The notes under the pieces: model-generated | What the model saw: only the letters and a program-made list of their open reading frames with translations | Database searches by the model: none | Told to the model about the DNA's origin: nothing | Program-made: the position numbers and the translations under genes | From: a bacterium | Lineage (GTDB): Bacteria; Joyebacterota; Joyebacteria; Joyebacterales; Joyebacteraceae | Direction of reading: 5' to 3' | DNA length: 60,742 nucleotides | NCBI GenBank assembly: GCA_025774245.1 | Contig: JALGWI010000007.1 | Location: forward strand, 1-60,742 | Shown here: in pieces, positions 39,367-48,291 of the stretch | How positions within the stretch are numbered: position 1 is the stretch's first letter | Layout of the letters: every line of letters begins with the position of its first letter

Positions 39367-40758
39367 CTACCGGTCATCCGCTGCGCTTCCCACGGACTCG
39401 AGATACCCGAGGAAACGCCGCTCTATTCCGCCGAGGGAGTCCCCGAAGGCGGTCTCGATGAGCTCCCGGGCTGCTCCGGGCCGCTCCGTCGTCGCGGCGT
39501 AGACCTCGCGGAGCGCGGGCAGCCCCTTCTCCGCGGCGAAGAAGGCCACGAACGCCCCGGCCGCGGGCTGCGAGAGCTTCAGATCGACGCCGACGTACCG
39601 GACGGGATCGATCAGCACCTCGAGAGGCGGGAGGGCCCGGCGAACTCGAAGATCCTCTCCCGCCTGGGCGAGCGGCACGGCACCCCATTCGCCACCGGCG
39701 TAGATCGCCAGCCCGTCGCGAATGAAGGGATTATACACATTCCCGAACTTCTGCGCACCCTGGAGGTTTGTGACCTCGCGCGCCAGAGCGGTCACCACGC
39801 CGTCCGTCCAAGCAACATGAATGGTATTCGCCCACTCGACCCGGTGCGCGATCGTCGCGACGTCCGTGATCCGTCGCTTCTCACCAAAGGACGGATAGAC
39901 GAAGTAGTCTATTCGCTTCGTGTCTCCGATCCCGATTACCGAACGCGCTCGGAACTCGGCCTCCGCGATCACCGCCGCCATACCCTCCAGCACCGGCTCC
40001 GGCGTGTCCGGCGCGAAGTGCATCGCGCTGCCGTTCACTCCCATCGCCTTCCAGCCTTCGAAGGGATCGTCCATCCGGCCGGCGTTCGCCGCGCCCCACC
40101 AGGTCATCACCCCGATGTAGAAGATCGCGAAGACGAGCGTCGCGTGGCGAGCGCGCCTCCGCGAGAGCCCGAAGACGGGCTCGGCCGCGATCCCGAGGAG
40201 GATCAGGAACCATATCGAGAAGAGGTCGATCTGCGAGAGCAGACTCCAGAGAACCGGGTGTTCGCCGCCGTTGATCAGGAAAGCGAGGTTCGCCCCGGCG
40301 TACAGCGACTTCGTGAAAGGAAGCAGAATCGCGAAGGCCAGGGCGCCGATTCCCAGCGGGATCGAGGCGTGCGCCACGGCGGAGAGCGCGACACGGAATC
40401 GCGCATATCCTCCCGTCAGCGTGCCCGCGAGCTTGTAGAAGAGCGTCTCGACGAGCGCGGCGAGGGGGATCGCGACCAGAGCCGTCACCACGGCGAACGA
40501 GACGAAGCCCCCCTCCATCTCAGACGAAGGAACGCCCGTTCTGAACGCCGTGCTCGCGAGGATCTCCTCCATGTAGCCGCCGGCGACCGCGAGGATCGGC
40601 TTCAGCATCGACGCGGCCGCCACGAAGACCAGCGGGAGAATCCAATGCGGACGCTCCGTCAGCCGCTCGAACGTGCGGTACGGAAAGGCAATCACCAGGG
40701 TGAGAGCGGAGATGGGGTTCAGTGGGCGCGCCGTAGGTCCTGCGGGCTCGCTCGTCAT
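39367..40758 (-). CDS. YIP1-domain membrane protein fused to a degenerate peptidase-MA-like domain
   Basis: 463 residues. The N-terminal 230 carry five transmembrane helices in a YIP1-like arrangement (starting after ISALTLVIAFPYRTFERLTERP, the usual YIP1 entry). The C-terminal part (about 250-460) has the shape of a gluzincin/peptidase-MA-like fold: an IHVAWTDGVVTALAREVTNL helix where HEXXH is expected, then FIRDGLAIYAGG corresponding to the conserved W-x-x-E-G-hydrophobic-A strand, and the terminal FAAEKGLPALREVYAATTERP. The zinc ligands are missing, so it is probably not a protease. ATG 40758 was chosen over the TTG at 40791. It precedes tolQ with a 48-bp gap, so co-transcription with the Tol system is likely. 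Confidence 0.65.
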   Translation of the reverse strand: MTSEPAGPTARPLNPISALTLVIAFPYRTFERLTERPHWILPLVFVAAASMLKPILAVAGGYMEEILASTAFRTGVPSSEMEGGFVSFAVVTALVAIPLAALVETLFYKLAGTLTGGYARFRVALSAVAHASIPLGIGALAFAILLPFTKSLYAGANLAFLINGGEHPVLWSLLSQIDLFSIWFLILLGIAAEPVFGLSRRRARHATLVFAIFYIGVMTWWGAANAGRMDDPFEGWKAMGVNGSAMHFAPDTPEPVLEGMAAVIAEAEFRARSVIGIGDTKRIDYFVYPSFGEKRRITDVATIAHRVEWANTIHVAWTDGVVTALAREVTNLQGAQKFGNVYNPFIRDGLAIYAGGEWGAVPLAQAGEDLRVRRALPPLEVLIDPVRYVGVDLKLSQPAAGAFVAFFAAEKGLPALREVYAATTERPGAARELIETAFGDSLGGIERRFLGYLESVGSAADDR

Positions 40759-40877
40759 CAGGAACTCGCTTCCCGTGTCGCCGACAGGCAAGACGAACGT
40801 ACAGAGAGAACGACGTCTCTCCGGAGACGCGCCAACGGGGCAGGACTGGGAGACGATACTACCGAGTCAGGGATGTG

Positions 40878-41777
40878 TCAAGAAAGGAGATGAGGGGATC
40901 GCGAGAGCGGCCTCATCCGGCGCTTCCGGCCCTCGAACGTGGCGATCTCCGTGATGCCGGTGGCCCTGAGGTGGCGAAGGGCCAGGTCGAAGTCCATCCC
41001 GACCTGCCCGGGGGCGTGGGCGTCCGAGCCCAGGGTAACCGGGACCCCGTGCTCGGCGCAGACCCGAAGGAACGGCCGTGCGGGGTAGATATCGAGGGCC
41101 GTCTTGCGGAGGCCCGACGTGTTGATCTCGATCGCGACGTCGGTCTCCTTGAGAGCGGCCGCGGCATCACCGTACAGCTCCTCGATCGGGAGCCGCGTCG
41201 TGATCCCGTGCTTCTTGACGAGGTCGGGATGCGCCATGACGTCGAAGCCGCCCTCGCGCGCGGCCTCGCAGAAGAGCTCGAAGTACCTGGCGTACGTACG
41301 GTCCGGGTCCTTCCCGCGGTAGCTCGAGAGGTGCCGGCTGTCGCCGAATCCCCAGCCGTCGATGTAGTGGACGGCGCCGTAGACGTAGTCGAACTCGTAC
41401 GGCGAGACGAGCTCCCAGATCTCGTCCATGCGATCCGGGAAGTAGTCCATCTCGATTCCGAGCCTGATCGTGAGATCGCTCACCGACTCCTGAACGTCGC
41501 GGATGAGGTCCACGTAGCGCGGGAGGTCCTCTGGCGCCATGGAGAGCCGATCGTCGCGTGTCCCGAGGAGGGGCGCGTGGTCGGAGAACCCGATCTCCGG
41601 AAGCCCCCTCCGGATGGCCTCGCGGACGTAGTCCTCGGGCTCGCCGACGGCGTGCCCGCAGAGCTTCGTATGTATGTGGTAATCGACGAGTCCGGCGTAG
41701 GAATCGCGGTCGAGCTCGCGCGCCCGTCTCGTCCAGTTGAGGAGCCGCCTCCTGACGCCCCGTCTGACCCTCTTCAC
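40878..41777 (-). CDS. PHP-family histidinol-phosphatase-like phosphoesterase
   Basis: 299 residues. PHP motifs: YHIHTKLCGHA (first metal pair), GFSDHAP, GIEMDY, AHPDL and GSDAHAPGQVG. This order matches HisJ/HisK-type histidinol phosphatases (histidine biosynthesis, last phosphatase step). No other his gene is nearby, so a different phosphomonoester substrate is possible. GTG start after GGAGGCAGGG. It is the last gene of the symporter-185-residue-PHP run on the minus strand. Confidence 0.82.
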   Translation of the reverse strand: MKRVRRGVRRRLLNWTRRARELDRDSYAGLVDYHIHTKLCGHAVGEPEDYVREAIRRGLPEIGFSDHAPLLGTRDDRLSMAPEDLPRYVDLIRDVQESVSDLTIRLGIEMDYFPDRMDEIWELVSPYEFDYVYGAVHYIDGWGFGDSRHLSSYRGKDPDRTYARYFELFCEAAREGGFDVMAHPDLVKKHGITTRLPIEELYGDAAAALKETDVAIEINTSGLRKTALDIYPARPFLRVCAEHGVPVTLGSDAHAPGQVGMDFDLALRHLRATGITEIATFEGRKRRMRPLSRSPHLLS

Positions 41778-41804
41778 CCCTGCCTCCGCGTTCAGGAGCG
41801 CGAC

Positions 41805-42362
41805 CTATCGAGCGTCGCCGCTGTCGTCGCCGTCTTCGTCCGATCCACCGGCGCCGAGCTCGCGCCCCGCCCTTCCCGCCGCCAGCGTCAGCATGGCGTA
41901 GAGGCGTTCCACGGGGCCCTCGGCCTCGATCGTTGCAACGACCCTGCCGGTCTCCCGGTGCCTGACGTCGCCGCTCAGGACGATGCTCCCCCGCGACCAG
42001 TCGACGCGCAGCCTCACGAGGGCGTCCACCTCCGCCGTCTCGTCCTCGACGACCTGCGCCTCGATGCCGGACTCGCTCTCCAGGATGCGTCCGAACTGCC
42101 GCGCCGCGAGGCGCGAGACCGAGTCGGCCGGGGCCCGCAGGAGATCGTCCGGCGCGTCGACGACCACGGGCAGGATCCCGACGCTCTCGATCGGGCCGGG
42201 AACGGCCGTGAGCTCCATCGAGCAGCGCACGACGCCCAGCACGAGCGCCGCGAGGCTCACGACAAGGAGTATCTTCATGATCCGCGGCTGCGATCGCCAG
42301 GCGCCTCTCAGGCTCTCGGGCGCTGGGCTCTCAGCCGCTGTTTCCCGAGCCTCATCGGACAT
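41805..42362 (-). CDS. Hypothetical membrane-anchored protein
   Basis: 185 residues. A single N-terminal transmembrane helix (about 28-46, MKILLVVSLAALVLGVV) and a periplasmic domain of alternating strands and helices with an acidic tail. Not recognised. The start is 6 bases after the symporter stop, implying co-transcription. The downstream PHP gene is 27 bases away. Confidence 0.65.
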   Translation of the reverse strand: MSDEARETAAESPAPESLRGAWRSQPRIMKILLVVSLAALVLGVVRCSMELTAVPGPIESVGILPVVVDAPDDLLRAPADSVSRLAARQFGRILESESGIEAQVVEDETAEVDALVRLRVDWSRGSIVLSGDVRHRETGRVVATIEAEGPVERLYAMLTLAAGRAGRELGAGGSDEDGDDSGDAR

Positions 42363-42368
42363 CGTCCG

Positions 42369-43835
42369 TCACCTCCCCGTGCCCCAGGCACGATCGACGA
42401 TCTCTCTCGCCGGTGGCTTCGTCACCAGGCTCACGAGGACGAAGACAACGAGAGACACGATCACTCCCGGGATGAACCCGTGGATCCCGAGCGGCCTCCC
42501 CGCGATCATCCACACGAGCGCGACCGCGGCGCCCGCGATCATCGACGAGGTCGCCCCCGCCCTCGTCCCGCGACGCCAGTAGATGCCGAGCACCACGGGC
42601 CAGAGACACGCCGACGCGATCACGGCCCACGCGAACGCGGTGATGACGAGGACGAGTCCCGGCGGCTTGAGCGCGATCAGGAGCGAGACGAGACCCGCGC
42701 CGAAGCTCGCGATCCGGCCGTAGAGCAGCGCCCGCGACCCCGATCCCTTCGACGCCCCGTTCTCGTGTCCGCCGCAGATCTTCCTGCCACGGCGAAGGTC
42801 CTCGACGATCGAGCCGCTCACGATGATGAGGACCGACGCGAACGTCGACATCCCTGCGGCCATGACGCCCGCGAGGAAGATCGCGGCGCCCCACGGGTTC
42901 AGCACCATCTCCGTCAGCTTCGGAATCGCGAGGTCGGGGTTCTCGAGCGTCGGCAGGAGGAGCCTGCTCGCCGCGCCGATGGCGTAGGGGAAGATCGCCA
43001 TCGCCCCACCCAGGGTCGCGAGGATCGTGCCCAACCGGAGGACGCGCGTGCTCTTCATCGAGTAGAAGCGGACCAGGAGCTGCGGCATTCCCCAGACGCC
43101 GAAGCTCACGATGAGCGCGAACGAGATGAGGCCGCCCCACCCCCAGATGCCGGGAGTTTCGACGAACCCCGGATCGATCGCGGCGAGTTTCACGTTCGCC
43201 GCCGTGAACCCCCCGACGGCGTGGAGCGTCGCGAACCCGAGGAGGAGGAGCCCGAAGATCATGATCCACGCCTGGATGAAGCTCGTCCAGACGACGGCGA
43301 GATAACCGCCGATCGACACGTACATGAGGATGATCACACCCGCGACGAGGACCCCGGTCGTGTACGGGATCCCCATGAGCCCCTCCATGATGCGGCCCAT
43401 CCCCACGAGCACGCTCACGTTGTAGACGATCATGAAGACGAAGATGATGAGCGCGGAGATGATCTCGGCCTCCCGGGCGTCGTATCGCCTCCCGATGAAC
43501 CCGGGAATCGTCATCGTGTCGAGCCGCTTGGTGAACTGCCAGATGCGACGGCCGAGCACGATCCACGCGAGCGTGCATCCGATGAGGACGTTGCTCGCCG
43601 CGACCCAGAGGGTCGACATCCCGAACCGGTACCCGAACGCGCCGCCGCCGATGATGACGACCGAGCTGAAGTAGGCCGCGACGAACGAGAACGCGGTCAC
43701 CCACGGGCCGACCTGACGGCCGCCGATGTAGAAGTCCTCCACGCTTCGCGTGCGCCTCGCCATCCAGAGGCCCATCGCGATGAGGACGGCGAGGTAGACC
43801 CCGAGCACGGTGCCGTAGATGGCGACGTTACTCAT
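42369..43835 (-). CDS. Sodium:solute symporter (SSS family)
   Basis: 488 residues with about thirteen transmembrane helices. The family block DFYIGGRQVGPWVTAFSFVAAYFSS is at residues 30-55, and PGFIGRRYDAREAE near residue 110. The typical sodium-site Ser/Thr cluster lies in SIGGYLAVVWTSFIQAW. The substrate (organic acid, amino acid or sugar) cannot be inferred. ATG 43835 is preceded by GGGGAGG; the longer start at 43850 is not supported. Its start overlaps the end of a small membrane protein gene by 8 bases. Confidence 0.9.
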   Translation of the reverse strand: MSNVAIYGTVLGVYLAVLIAMGLWMARRTRSVEDFYIGGRQVGPWVTAFSFVAAYFSSVVIIGGGAFGYRFGMSTLWVAASNVLIGCTLAWIVLGRRIWQFTKRLDTMTIPGFIGRRYDAREAEIISALIIFVFMIVYNVSVLVGMGRIMEGLMGIPYTTGVLVAGVIILMYVSIGGYLAVVWTSFIQAWIMIFGLLLLGFATLHAVGGFTAANVKLAAIDPGFVETPGIWGWGGLISFALIVSFGVWGMPQLLVRFYSMKSTRVLRLGTILATLGGAMAIFPYAIGAASRLLLPTLENPDLAIPKLTEMVLNPWGAAIFLAGVMAAGMSTFASVLIIVSGSIVEDLRRGRKICGGHENGASKGSGSRALLYGRIASFGAGLVSLLIALKPPGLVLVITAFAWAVIASACLWPVVLGIYWRRGTRAGATSSMIAGAAVALVWMIAGRPLGIHGFIPGVIVSLVVFVLVSLVTKPPAREIVDRAWGTGR

Positions 43836-43965
43836 CGGGCGCCTCCCCATCGGTATCGTCGGATCCCGGGCAGCGTATCCCCCACGCGATCGCGCCGATG
43901 ATGCTCCCGACGATCACGAGGATCGCCGCGAACGTGAGCCAGGGAAGTGCGAACGGTCCGGTCAT
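43828..43965 (-). CDS. Small membrane protein, probable symporter accessory subunit (45 residues)
   Basis: A 45-residue protein with one hydrophobic helix (about residues 5-30, LPWLTFAAILVIVGSIIGAI) and an acidic tail ending in TDGEAPDE. GGAG lies seven bases before the ATG. The stop overlaps the symporter start, a translational-coupling arrangement typical of the short accessory proteins found upstream of SSS symporters. I recall such roughly 45-residue 'symporter small accessory protein' families, so this is likely one, but the match needs a search. It is too short for usual ORF cutoffs. Confidence 0.72.
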   Translation of the reverse strand: MTGPFALPWLTFAAILVIVGSIIGAIAWGIRCPGSDDTDGEAPDE

Positions 43966-44034
43966 CGCGTATCTCCGCGAGTCTTCGTGTCAGAAGGCGA
44001 GGCGCGGGAACATCTCGCTCTGACGGGTTCGTTC

Positions 44035-44895
44035 CTAGAAGAACCGGTAGTAGATCCTGAAGTACGGCGCCACGTAGAAGTCGACGGTGCTGATGTTGTC
44101 GCTGCCGTGCGACCACATCGAGATCTTCGCGCAGCCGCCGACGACCCACTGCTCGCCGGTCCAGCAGAGGCCGGGACAGGCGTAGCTCCGGTAGAAGTCG
44201 GTGCCCTCCTCCCCACCGACCCACTGGAACTCCCACAAGGCCGAAAACCCCTCACCGATCTCGCCCTCGAGCGTCACGCAGGCGAGGTAGGTGTCCTTGG
44301 CGTTGTATCCCCTGACGGTTTCCGTGTTGAGCCAGTAGCCGCCCGCCAGGTGTCCCTCCATCACGCCGATTTCGCCGGACACGACGCCGCCCAGGAAGAA
44401 GCCGTACGATCCGTCGGAGAGCGCCATGCTGCGATTCGCGTCGATCCCGTCCGTGTCGCCTGTCGGGAGACGCACGCCTGTGAGGAGCGCCACCCTGATG
44501 GTGTTGGTGTTGTTGGTGGTGCCGTTGTAGAGCTGGATCTTCGGGTCGATGACGATGTCGCCGAGACCCGAGTTCGACCCGTTCGAGCTGTCCCCGGGGA
44601 GGCTCTTGTCCCTGAAGTGAAACGGCAACCAGGCGCGCAGCGTGAACCAGTCGTTGACCCCGTAGTAGACCCTCGGGACGATGGAGAGGGTCGTCACGCT
44701 CCCGGCCTCCGGGAACTCCTTCCACTGGTTGTCCTGCCAGTACCGGTCATAGCTCTTCCACACCCCCCACGTGTCCATCATGAACGTGCCCTTCTGGAGG
44801 GTGTTCGCGGTGATGCCCACGATCGGCGCCGCGGACGACACGACGGCGAGGCAGAGCAGAAGCAGAGCGGCGGCGGGGACGACCATTCTCTTCAT
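44035..44895 (-). CDS. Predicted outer-membrane beta-barrel protein
   Basis: 286 residues. Signal peptide (VVPAAALLLLCLAVVSSA), then many amphipathic strands with aromatic girdles (NDWFTLRAWLPFHFRDK, FSALWEFQWVGG) and a C-terminal strand ending YFRIYYRFF, i.e. the terminal Phe recognised by the BAM complex. The overall pattern resembles the transporter/phenol-degradation MetA family of channels. The start ATG 44895 follows GAGGGAG. It lies 69 bp upstream of the small symporter partner, hinting at a joint uptake system with an outer-membrane pore. Confidence 0.75.
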   Translation of the reverse strand: MKRMVVPAAALLLLCLAVVSSAAPIVGITANTLQKGTFMMDTWGVWKSYDRYWQDNQWKEFPEAGSVTTLSIVPRVYYGVNDWFTLRAWLPFHFRDKSLPGDSSNGSNSGLGDIVIDPKIQLYNGTTNNTNTIRVALLTGVRLPTGDTDGIDANRSMALSDGSYGFFLGGVVSGEIGVMEGHLAGGYWLNTETVRGYNAKDTYLACVTLEGEIGEGFSALWEFQWVGGEEGTDFYRSYACPGLCWTGEQWVVGGCAKISMWSHGSDNISTVDFYVAPYFRIYYRFF

Positions 44896-45005
44896 CGTTG
44901 ACTCCCTCGGGACGCGGGAACGCCCGCTGGTGACGGGTTCAGGCCTGTGTAGATCGGTGACGCCGACCCTACAGCACCTGCCGGCGGGCGTCAACCGGAT
45001 GAGAA

Positions 45006-45028
45006 GAGGGAGGCCGGTGGCCTCCCTC
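45006..45028 (-). terminator. Hairpin terminator after the Kor/nitroreductase unit
   Basis: GAGGGAGGCC - GGT (loop) - GGCCTCCCTC, a perfect 10-bp stem. Read on the minus strand it lies about 47 bases past the nitroreductase stop and is followed by TTCTC. Confidence 0.65.
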
Positions 45029-45074
45029 GTGTCCGCTGCCCGCTGTCGGGATCCGCTCGCATCTCGCCCGCCCG

Positions 45075-45665
45075 TCACTCCTCGAGCCGGTCCTCCGGCA
45101 CGTCGGCCTCGTTGCCGAAGCCGTCCTCGAACGCGAACTCCTCGATCGCCAGCCGCTCCGGCCTGGCCGACTCTGCCCTCGCCTGCTCCTCCGAGAGGAG
45201 CGGTCCGATCTCGTCGGCGTGCTTCCCGACGATGACGAGCGCGATGACCGTCATGTCGTCCGGGACGCCGAGTACCTCCCTCACCTTGCTCGGGCTGTAC
45301 CCGGCGATCGGGTGCGCGACGAGCCCGAGTTCCGTCGCGCGGAGGATGAGGAGCGCCGTCGCCATTCCCGTGTCGAAGAGGTAGTAGTCGCGCCCCTTGA
45401 TCCGGCAGTCGAGATCGGGACGGCTCGCGACCGCAATGATCATCGAGGCCGCGGTCGCCCAGGCGTTCCCCTTCGAGAGGGCGCCGTGCATGCGCGTAAG
45501 GACGTCGGGGTCGCGGACGAAGACGTACCTCCAGGGCTGGTGGTTGAAGCACGAAGCGGAGAGCCTCGCCGCCGCGGCAAGCTCCAGGACCGTCTCGTCG
45601 GTGATCTCCACGGGGACGAGCGAGCGGTACGCCCTTCTCGTCTCGATGGCTTCCTTCACGTTCAC
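45075..45665 (-). CDS. Nitroreductase-family flavoprotein
   Basis: 196 residues. FMN-binding signatures ETRRAYRSLVP at the N-terminus and SCFNHQPWRYVFV; C-terminal GYSPSKVREVLGVPDD with a Val/Ile-rich dimer strand. These proteins reduce quinones, nitro compounds or other acceptors using NAD(P)H or ferredoxin-derived electrons. GTG 45665 start is 5 bases after GGGAGG. The gene begins 34 bases after korB and ends before a terminator, so it seems part of the kor transcript and may take electrons from that metabolism; this is inference. Confidence 0.85.
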   Translation of the reverse strand: MNVKEAIETRRAYRSLVPVEITDETVLELAAAARLSASCFNHQPWRYVFVRDPDVLTRMHGALSKGNAWATAASMIIAVASRPDLDCRIKGRDYYLFDTGMATALLILRATELGLVAHPIAGYSPSKVREVLGVPDDMTVIALVIVGKHADEIGPLLSEEQARAESARPERLAIEEFAFEDGFGNEADVPEDRLEE

Positions 45666-45699
45666 GTCGACCTCCCGTCGGGCGTCGCGGTGCGGTGGT

Positions 45700-46545
45700 C
45701 TACCCTCTGCCAACCGCTGCCTTGACCTTCGCGAGCCGCTCGTCGCGGGTCGGATGGTTCGCGACCGGATTCCAGTCGCCGTAGAGCGCCCGCTCGTTCG
45801 ACGGCTTCTCGATCCGGTAGAGGATGCCGGCGGGAAGGGTCTCGGTCTTCCTCGCGAGGGCGAGCGCCTCGTCGAACGACGCGGCCGGCTGCTCGAGCGG
45901 TACGACGGTCTCGTTGTACTCGGCATATCGGTTCGAGAACGTGACGCTCGGCTGGAGGACCTGGATGAACGAGAAGCCCTCGTGCTCGACGGCCGCGACC
46001 ATGAGATCCGCGAGCTCCTTCACCATGCCCACGTACCCCCGCGCGACGAACGTCGCCCCGGCCTCGAGCATCAGGACGAGCGGGTTGAACGGATCCTCGG
46101 TGTTCCCCCGAGGGGTCGACGGACCCTTGTAGCCCCTCGCGCTCGTCGGACCCCGCTGCCCGGTCGTCAGGGCGTAGACACCGTTGTCGTGAACGACGAT
46201 GGTGATGTCGGAGTTCCGCTTCGCGGCGTACATCATGTGCGCGAGCCCCTCCCCGAACGCGTCTCCGTCGCCGCAGAACCCGAGGACCTTGAGGTCGGGG
46301 TTCCCGAGCTTGAGCCCCTGGGCCGTCGCCATCGACCTCCCGTGGAGCGAGTAGAAGCCGGAGAGCCCCAAGTAGTCGAAGATCTTCGCGTGGCAGCCGA
46401 TGCCCGCCGTCATGACGATCCTCTCCCTCCCCACCCCTTTCGCCTCGAGCGAGCCTACGGCGCTCTTCACCGCGTTCAGAATCGCGAAGTTCCCGCAGCC
46501 GGGACACCAGGTGTTCTCAGCGTAGGTACCCAGGTCGTCTGTCAT
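45700..46545 (-). CDS. korB: 2-oxoacid:ferredoxin oxidoreductase, beta subunit
   Basis: 281 residues. CPGCGNF at C14/C17 provides part of a [4Fe-4S] site, and FCGDGDAFGEG with NGVYALTTGQ gives the thiamine diphosphate/Mg signature. This is the two-subunit KorAB layout, where beta holds the TDP and the cluster. It catalyses reversible oxidative decarboxylation of a 2-oxoacid (2-oxoglutarate is the usual substrate) to acyl-CoA, reducing ferredoxin. Substrate not certain. Confidence 0.87.
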   Translation of the reverse strand: MTDDLGTYAENTWCPGCGNFAILNAVKSAVGSLEAKGVGRERIVMTAGIGCHAKIFDYLGLSGFYSLHGRSMATAQGLKLGNPDLKVLGFCGDGDAFGEGLAHMMYAAKRNSDITIVVHDNGVYALTTGQRGPTSARGYKGPSTPRGNTEDPFNPLVLMLEAGATFVARGYVGMVKELADLMVAAVEHEGFSFIQVLQPSVTFSNRYAEYNETVVPLEQPAASFDEALALARKTETLPAGILYRIEKPSNERALYGDWNPVANHPTRDERLAKVKAAVGRG

Positions 46546-46581
46546 GGTTGTTCCTTTCGTTCGGGTGCCGCTCCCGGCACG

Positions 46582-48237
46582 TCACGCCGCCCGCCGGATC
46601 TCCTCGGCAAGCTCCTCGGGCTCGAAGGCCCTTCCGTCGTAGCGCTTGATGACCGTCGCCGCGTCGATGCGCGCCTTCTCGGCGAGGAGCCTCGCGAACT
46701 GGCCGGCCGCGCTCTGCTCGATGACGATCGGGCTCATGTCGCGGTACTCCTCCAGTTCCCACACCGGGAACGGGTCGAGGTAGACCGGCTGGACGACCGT
46801 CGCCTCGATGCCGCCGACCCGCAGCGCCTCGAGCACACTCATCGTGGTCGAGCCGTAGGCGAAGATGAGCGGTCCGCTGCTGCCGAAGCGGTTCACCGTC
46901 CTGAGTCCTCTCACGTGTTCCTCAACCGTCGCAAACTTCCTGTTCCGTTTGTCGTGCATGAGCGTGATGTCCGCGGCCTCCTCGGTCGTGATCCCGAGCT
47001 CGTCGTGCTCGTAGCTCGTGAACTTCACGGTCTCCGAGGACGGCGGGAAGAGCAACGGCGAGACGCCGTCGGCCGTGTCGGCGTAGCGCTTGTACGGACC
47101 GCCGTCGTGCATCCGCGGCTCCGCCCACGCCGCCCCGTCGACATCGAACTCGACGGTCATCCTGCTCTCGGAGAGGTGCTTCTCCGTGAGCAGGATCGTC
47201 TGCACCTGGAAGGTCCACGCGAGGCTCATGAGCTCCGCCGCGAGATCGAACGCTTCGCCGACCGTGCCGGGCGACGCCACGATCTGCGGGAATTCCCCGT
47301 GTCCCTGACCGAGCGCCATCTTGAGGTCGGCCTGCTCCGTGTAGGTCGGCACGCCCGTCGACGGTCCGGGCCGCGAGGAGAGCACCACGAGGAGCGGCAC
47401 CTCCGCCATCCCCGCGAGGGAGAGCGCCTCCTCCATGAGCGCAAGCCCGCCCCCGCTCGTCCCTACCATCGCCCGGGCCCCAGCGGCGGCCGCTCCGATC
47501 GCCATGTTCGCTGCCGCGATCTCGCTCTCGGGCTGCATCGTGACGATGCCGAGCTCCCTCTCGTTCTTCGCGAGGTAGTGCAGGATCGTCGTCGCAGGCG
47601 TCATCGGGTAGGCCAGGTAGACGTCGAGCCCGGCCGCCACCGCCCCGAGCGCGATCGCCGTGTTCCCGGTGAACATCGGGCGCTCCCGGTCCCCCTTCTC
47701 GAGCGGGAACCGCCCCCCGATCTTCTCCGCGACCGCCTCGTAGATCGCCGTCGCGAAGGGGATGTTGTTCTCGAGATCGCGCTTGTACTCCTTCGTGATG
47801 AGGTCGGCCATCTCGTCCTTGTCGAGCCCGATCGCCGCCGAGAGCGCCGCCGCACCGCTCACCCCTACCCTGAGCTCGGGACGCGGGTACTCCTTCGCCA
47901 CGGCCGTCATCGGTATGCCGACGCCCTCCGTCTCCTCCTGCGCGTCCGAGTTGTAGACCACGACCCCGCCCTTCGCCACGTCCTCACGGTGGGCGTCGTA
48001 GCTCCTCTTGTCGAGCGCGACGACGAGATCGGCCTTCATGTAGTGGCTCGTGATCTCGCGTGTCGCCGTGCTCACGGCGACGAAGTTGTGGCCGCCGCGG
48101 ATGAGGCTCGGGTAGTCGTCCATCTGGAAGACGTGCCTGCCCATCGCCGCGAACAGGTTCGCGGCCGTGGAGCCGGCCTTCTTCACCCCCTCGCCCGCCT
48201 TGCCTCCGACGATGTACGTGAACGCGTCACGACTCAT
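46582..48237 (-). CDS. korA: 2-oxoacid:ferredoxin oxidoreductase, fused gamma-alpha subunit
   Basis: 551 residues. The N-terminal gamma domain (about 1-185: GKAGEGVKKAG, DDYPSLIRGGHN) is joined to the alpha domain (about 190-550: YPMTPATTILHYLA, MQPESEIAAANMAIGAAAAGARAMVGTSGGG). This fused form pairs with the short beta subunit. It provides substrate and CoA interaction. ATG 48237 is preceded by AAAGGAGACAC. The 11-bp repeat array begins about 55 bp upstream. Partner korB starts 36 bp after the stop. Confidence 0.9.
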   Translation of the reverse strand: MSRDAFTYIVGGKAGEGVKKAGSTAANLFAAMGRHVFQMDDYPSLIRGGHNFVAVSTATREITSHYMKADLVVALDKRSYDAHREDVAKGGVVVYNSDAQEETEGVGIPMTAVAKEYPRPELRVGVSGAAALSAAIGLDKDEMADLITKEYKRDLENNIPFATAIYEAVAEKIGGRFPLEKGDRERPMFTGNTAIALGAVAAGLDVYLAYPMTPATTILHYLAKNERELGIVTMQPESEIAAANMAIGAAAAGARAMVGTSGGGLALMEEALSLAGMAEVPLLVVLSSRPGPSTGVPTYTEQADLKMALGQGHGEFPQIVASPGTVGEAFDLAAELMSLAWTFQVQTILLTEKHLSESRMTVEFDVDGAAWAEPRMHDGGPYKRYADTADGVSPLLFPPSSETVKFTSYEHDELGITTEEAADITLMHDKRNRKFATVEEHVRGLRTVNRFGSSGPLIFAYGSTTMSVLEALRVGGIEATVVQPVYLDPFPVWELEEYRDMSPIVIEQSAAGQFARLLAEKARIDAATVIKRYDGRAFEPEELAEEIRRAA

Positions 48238-48291
48238 GCGTGTCTCCTTTGATCCAGTCGCTTCGGGGATCGATCAGCACCAGGTTCTCCC

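Noticed and set aside
40875-43901. 1008-residue plus-strand frame
   Set aside because: Runs antisense through the PHP, hypothetical, and symporter genes, and is charged low-complexity.
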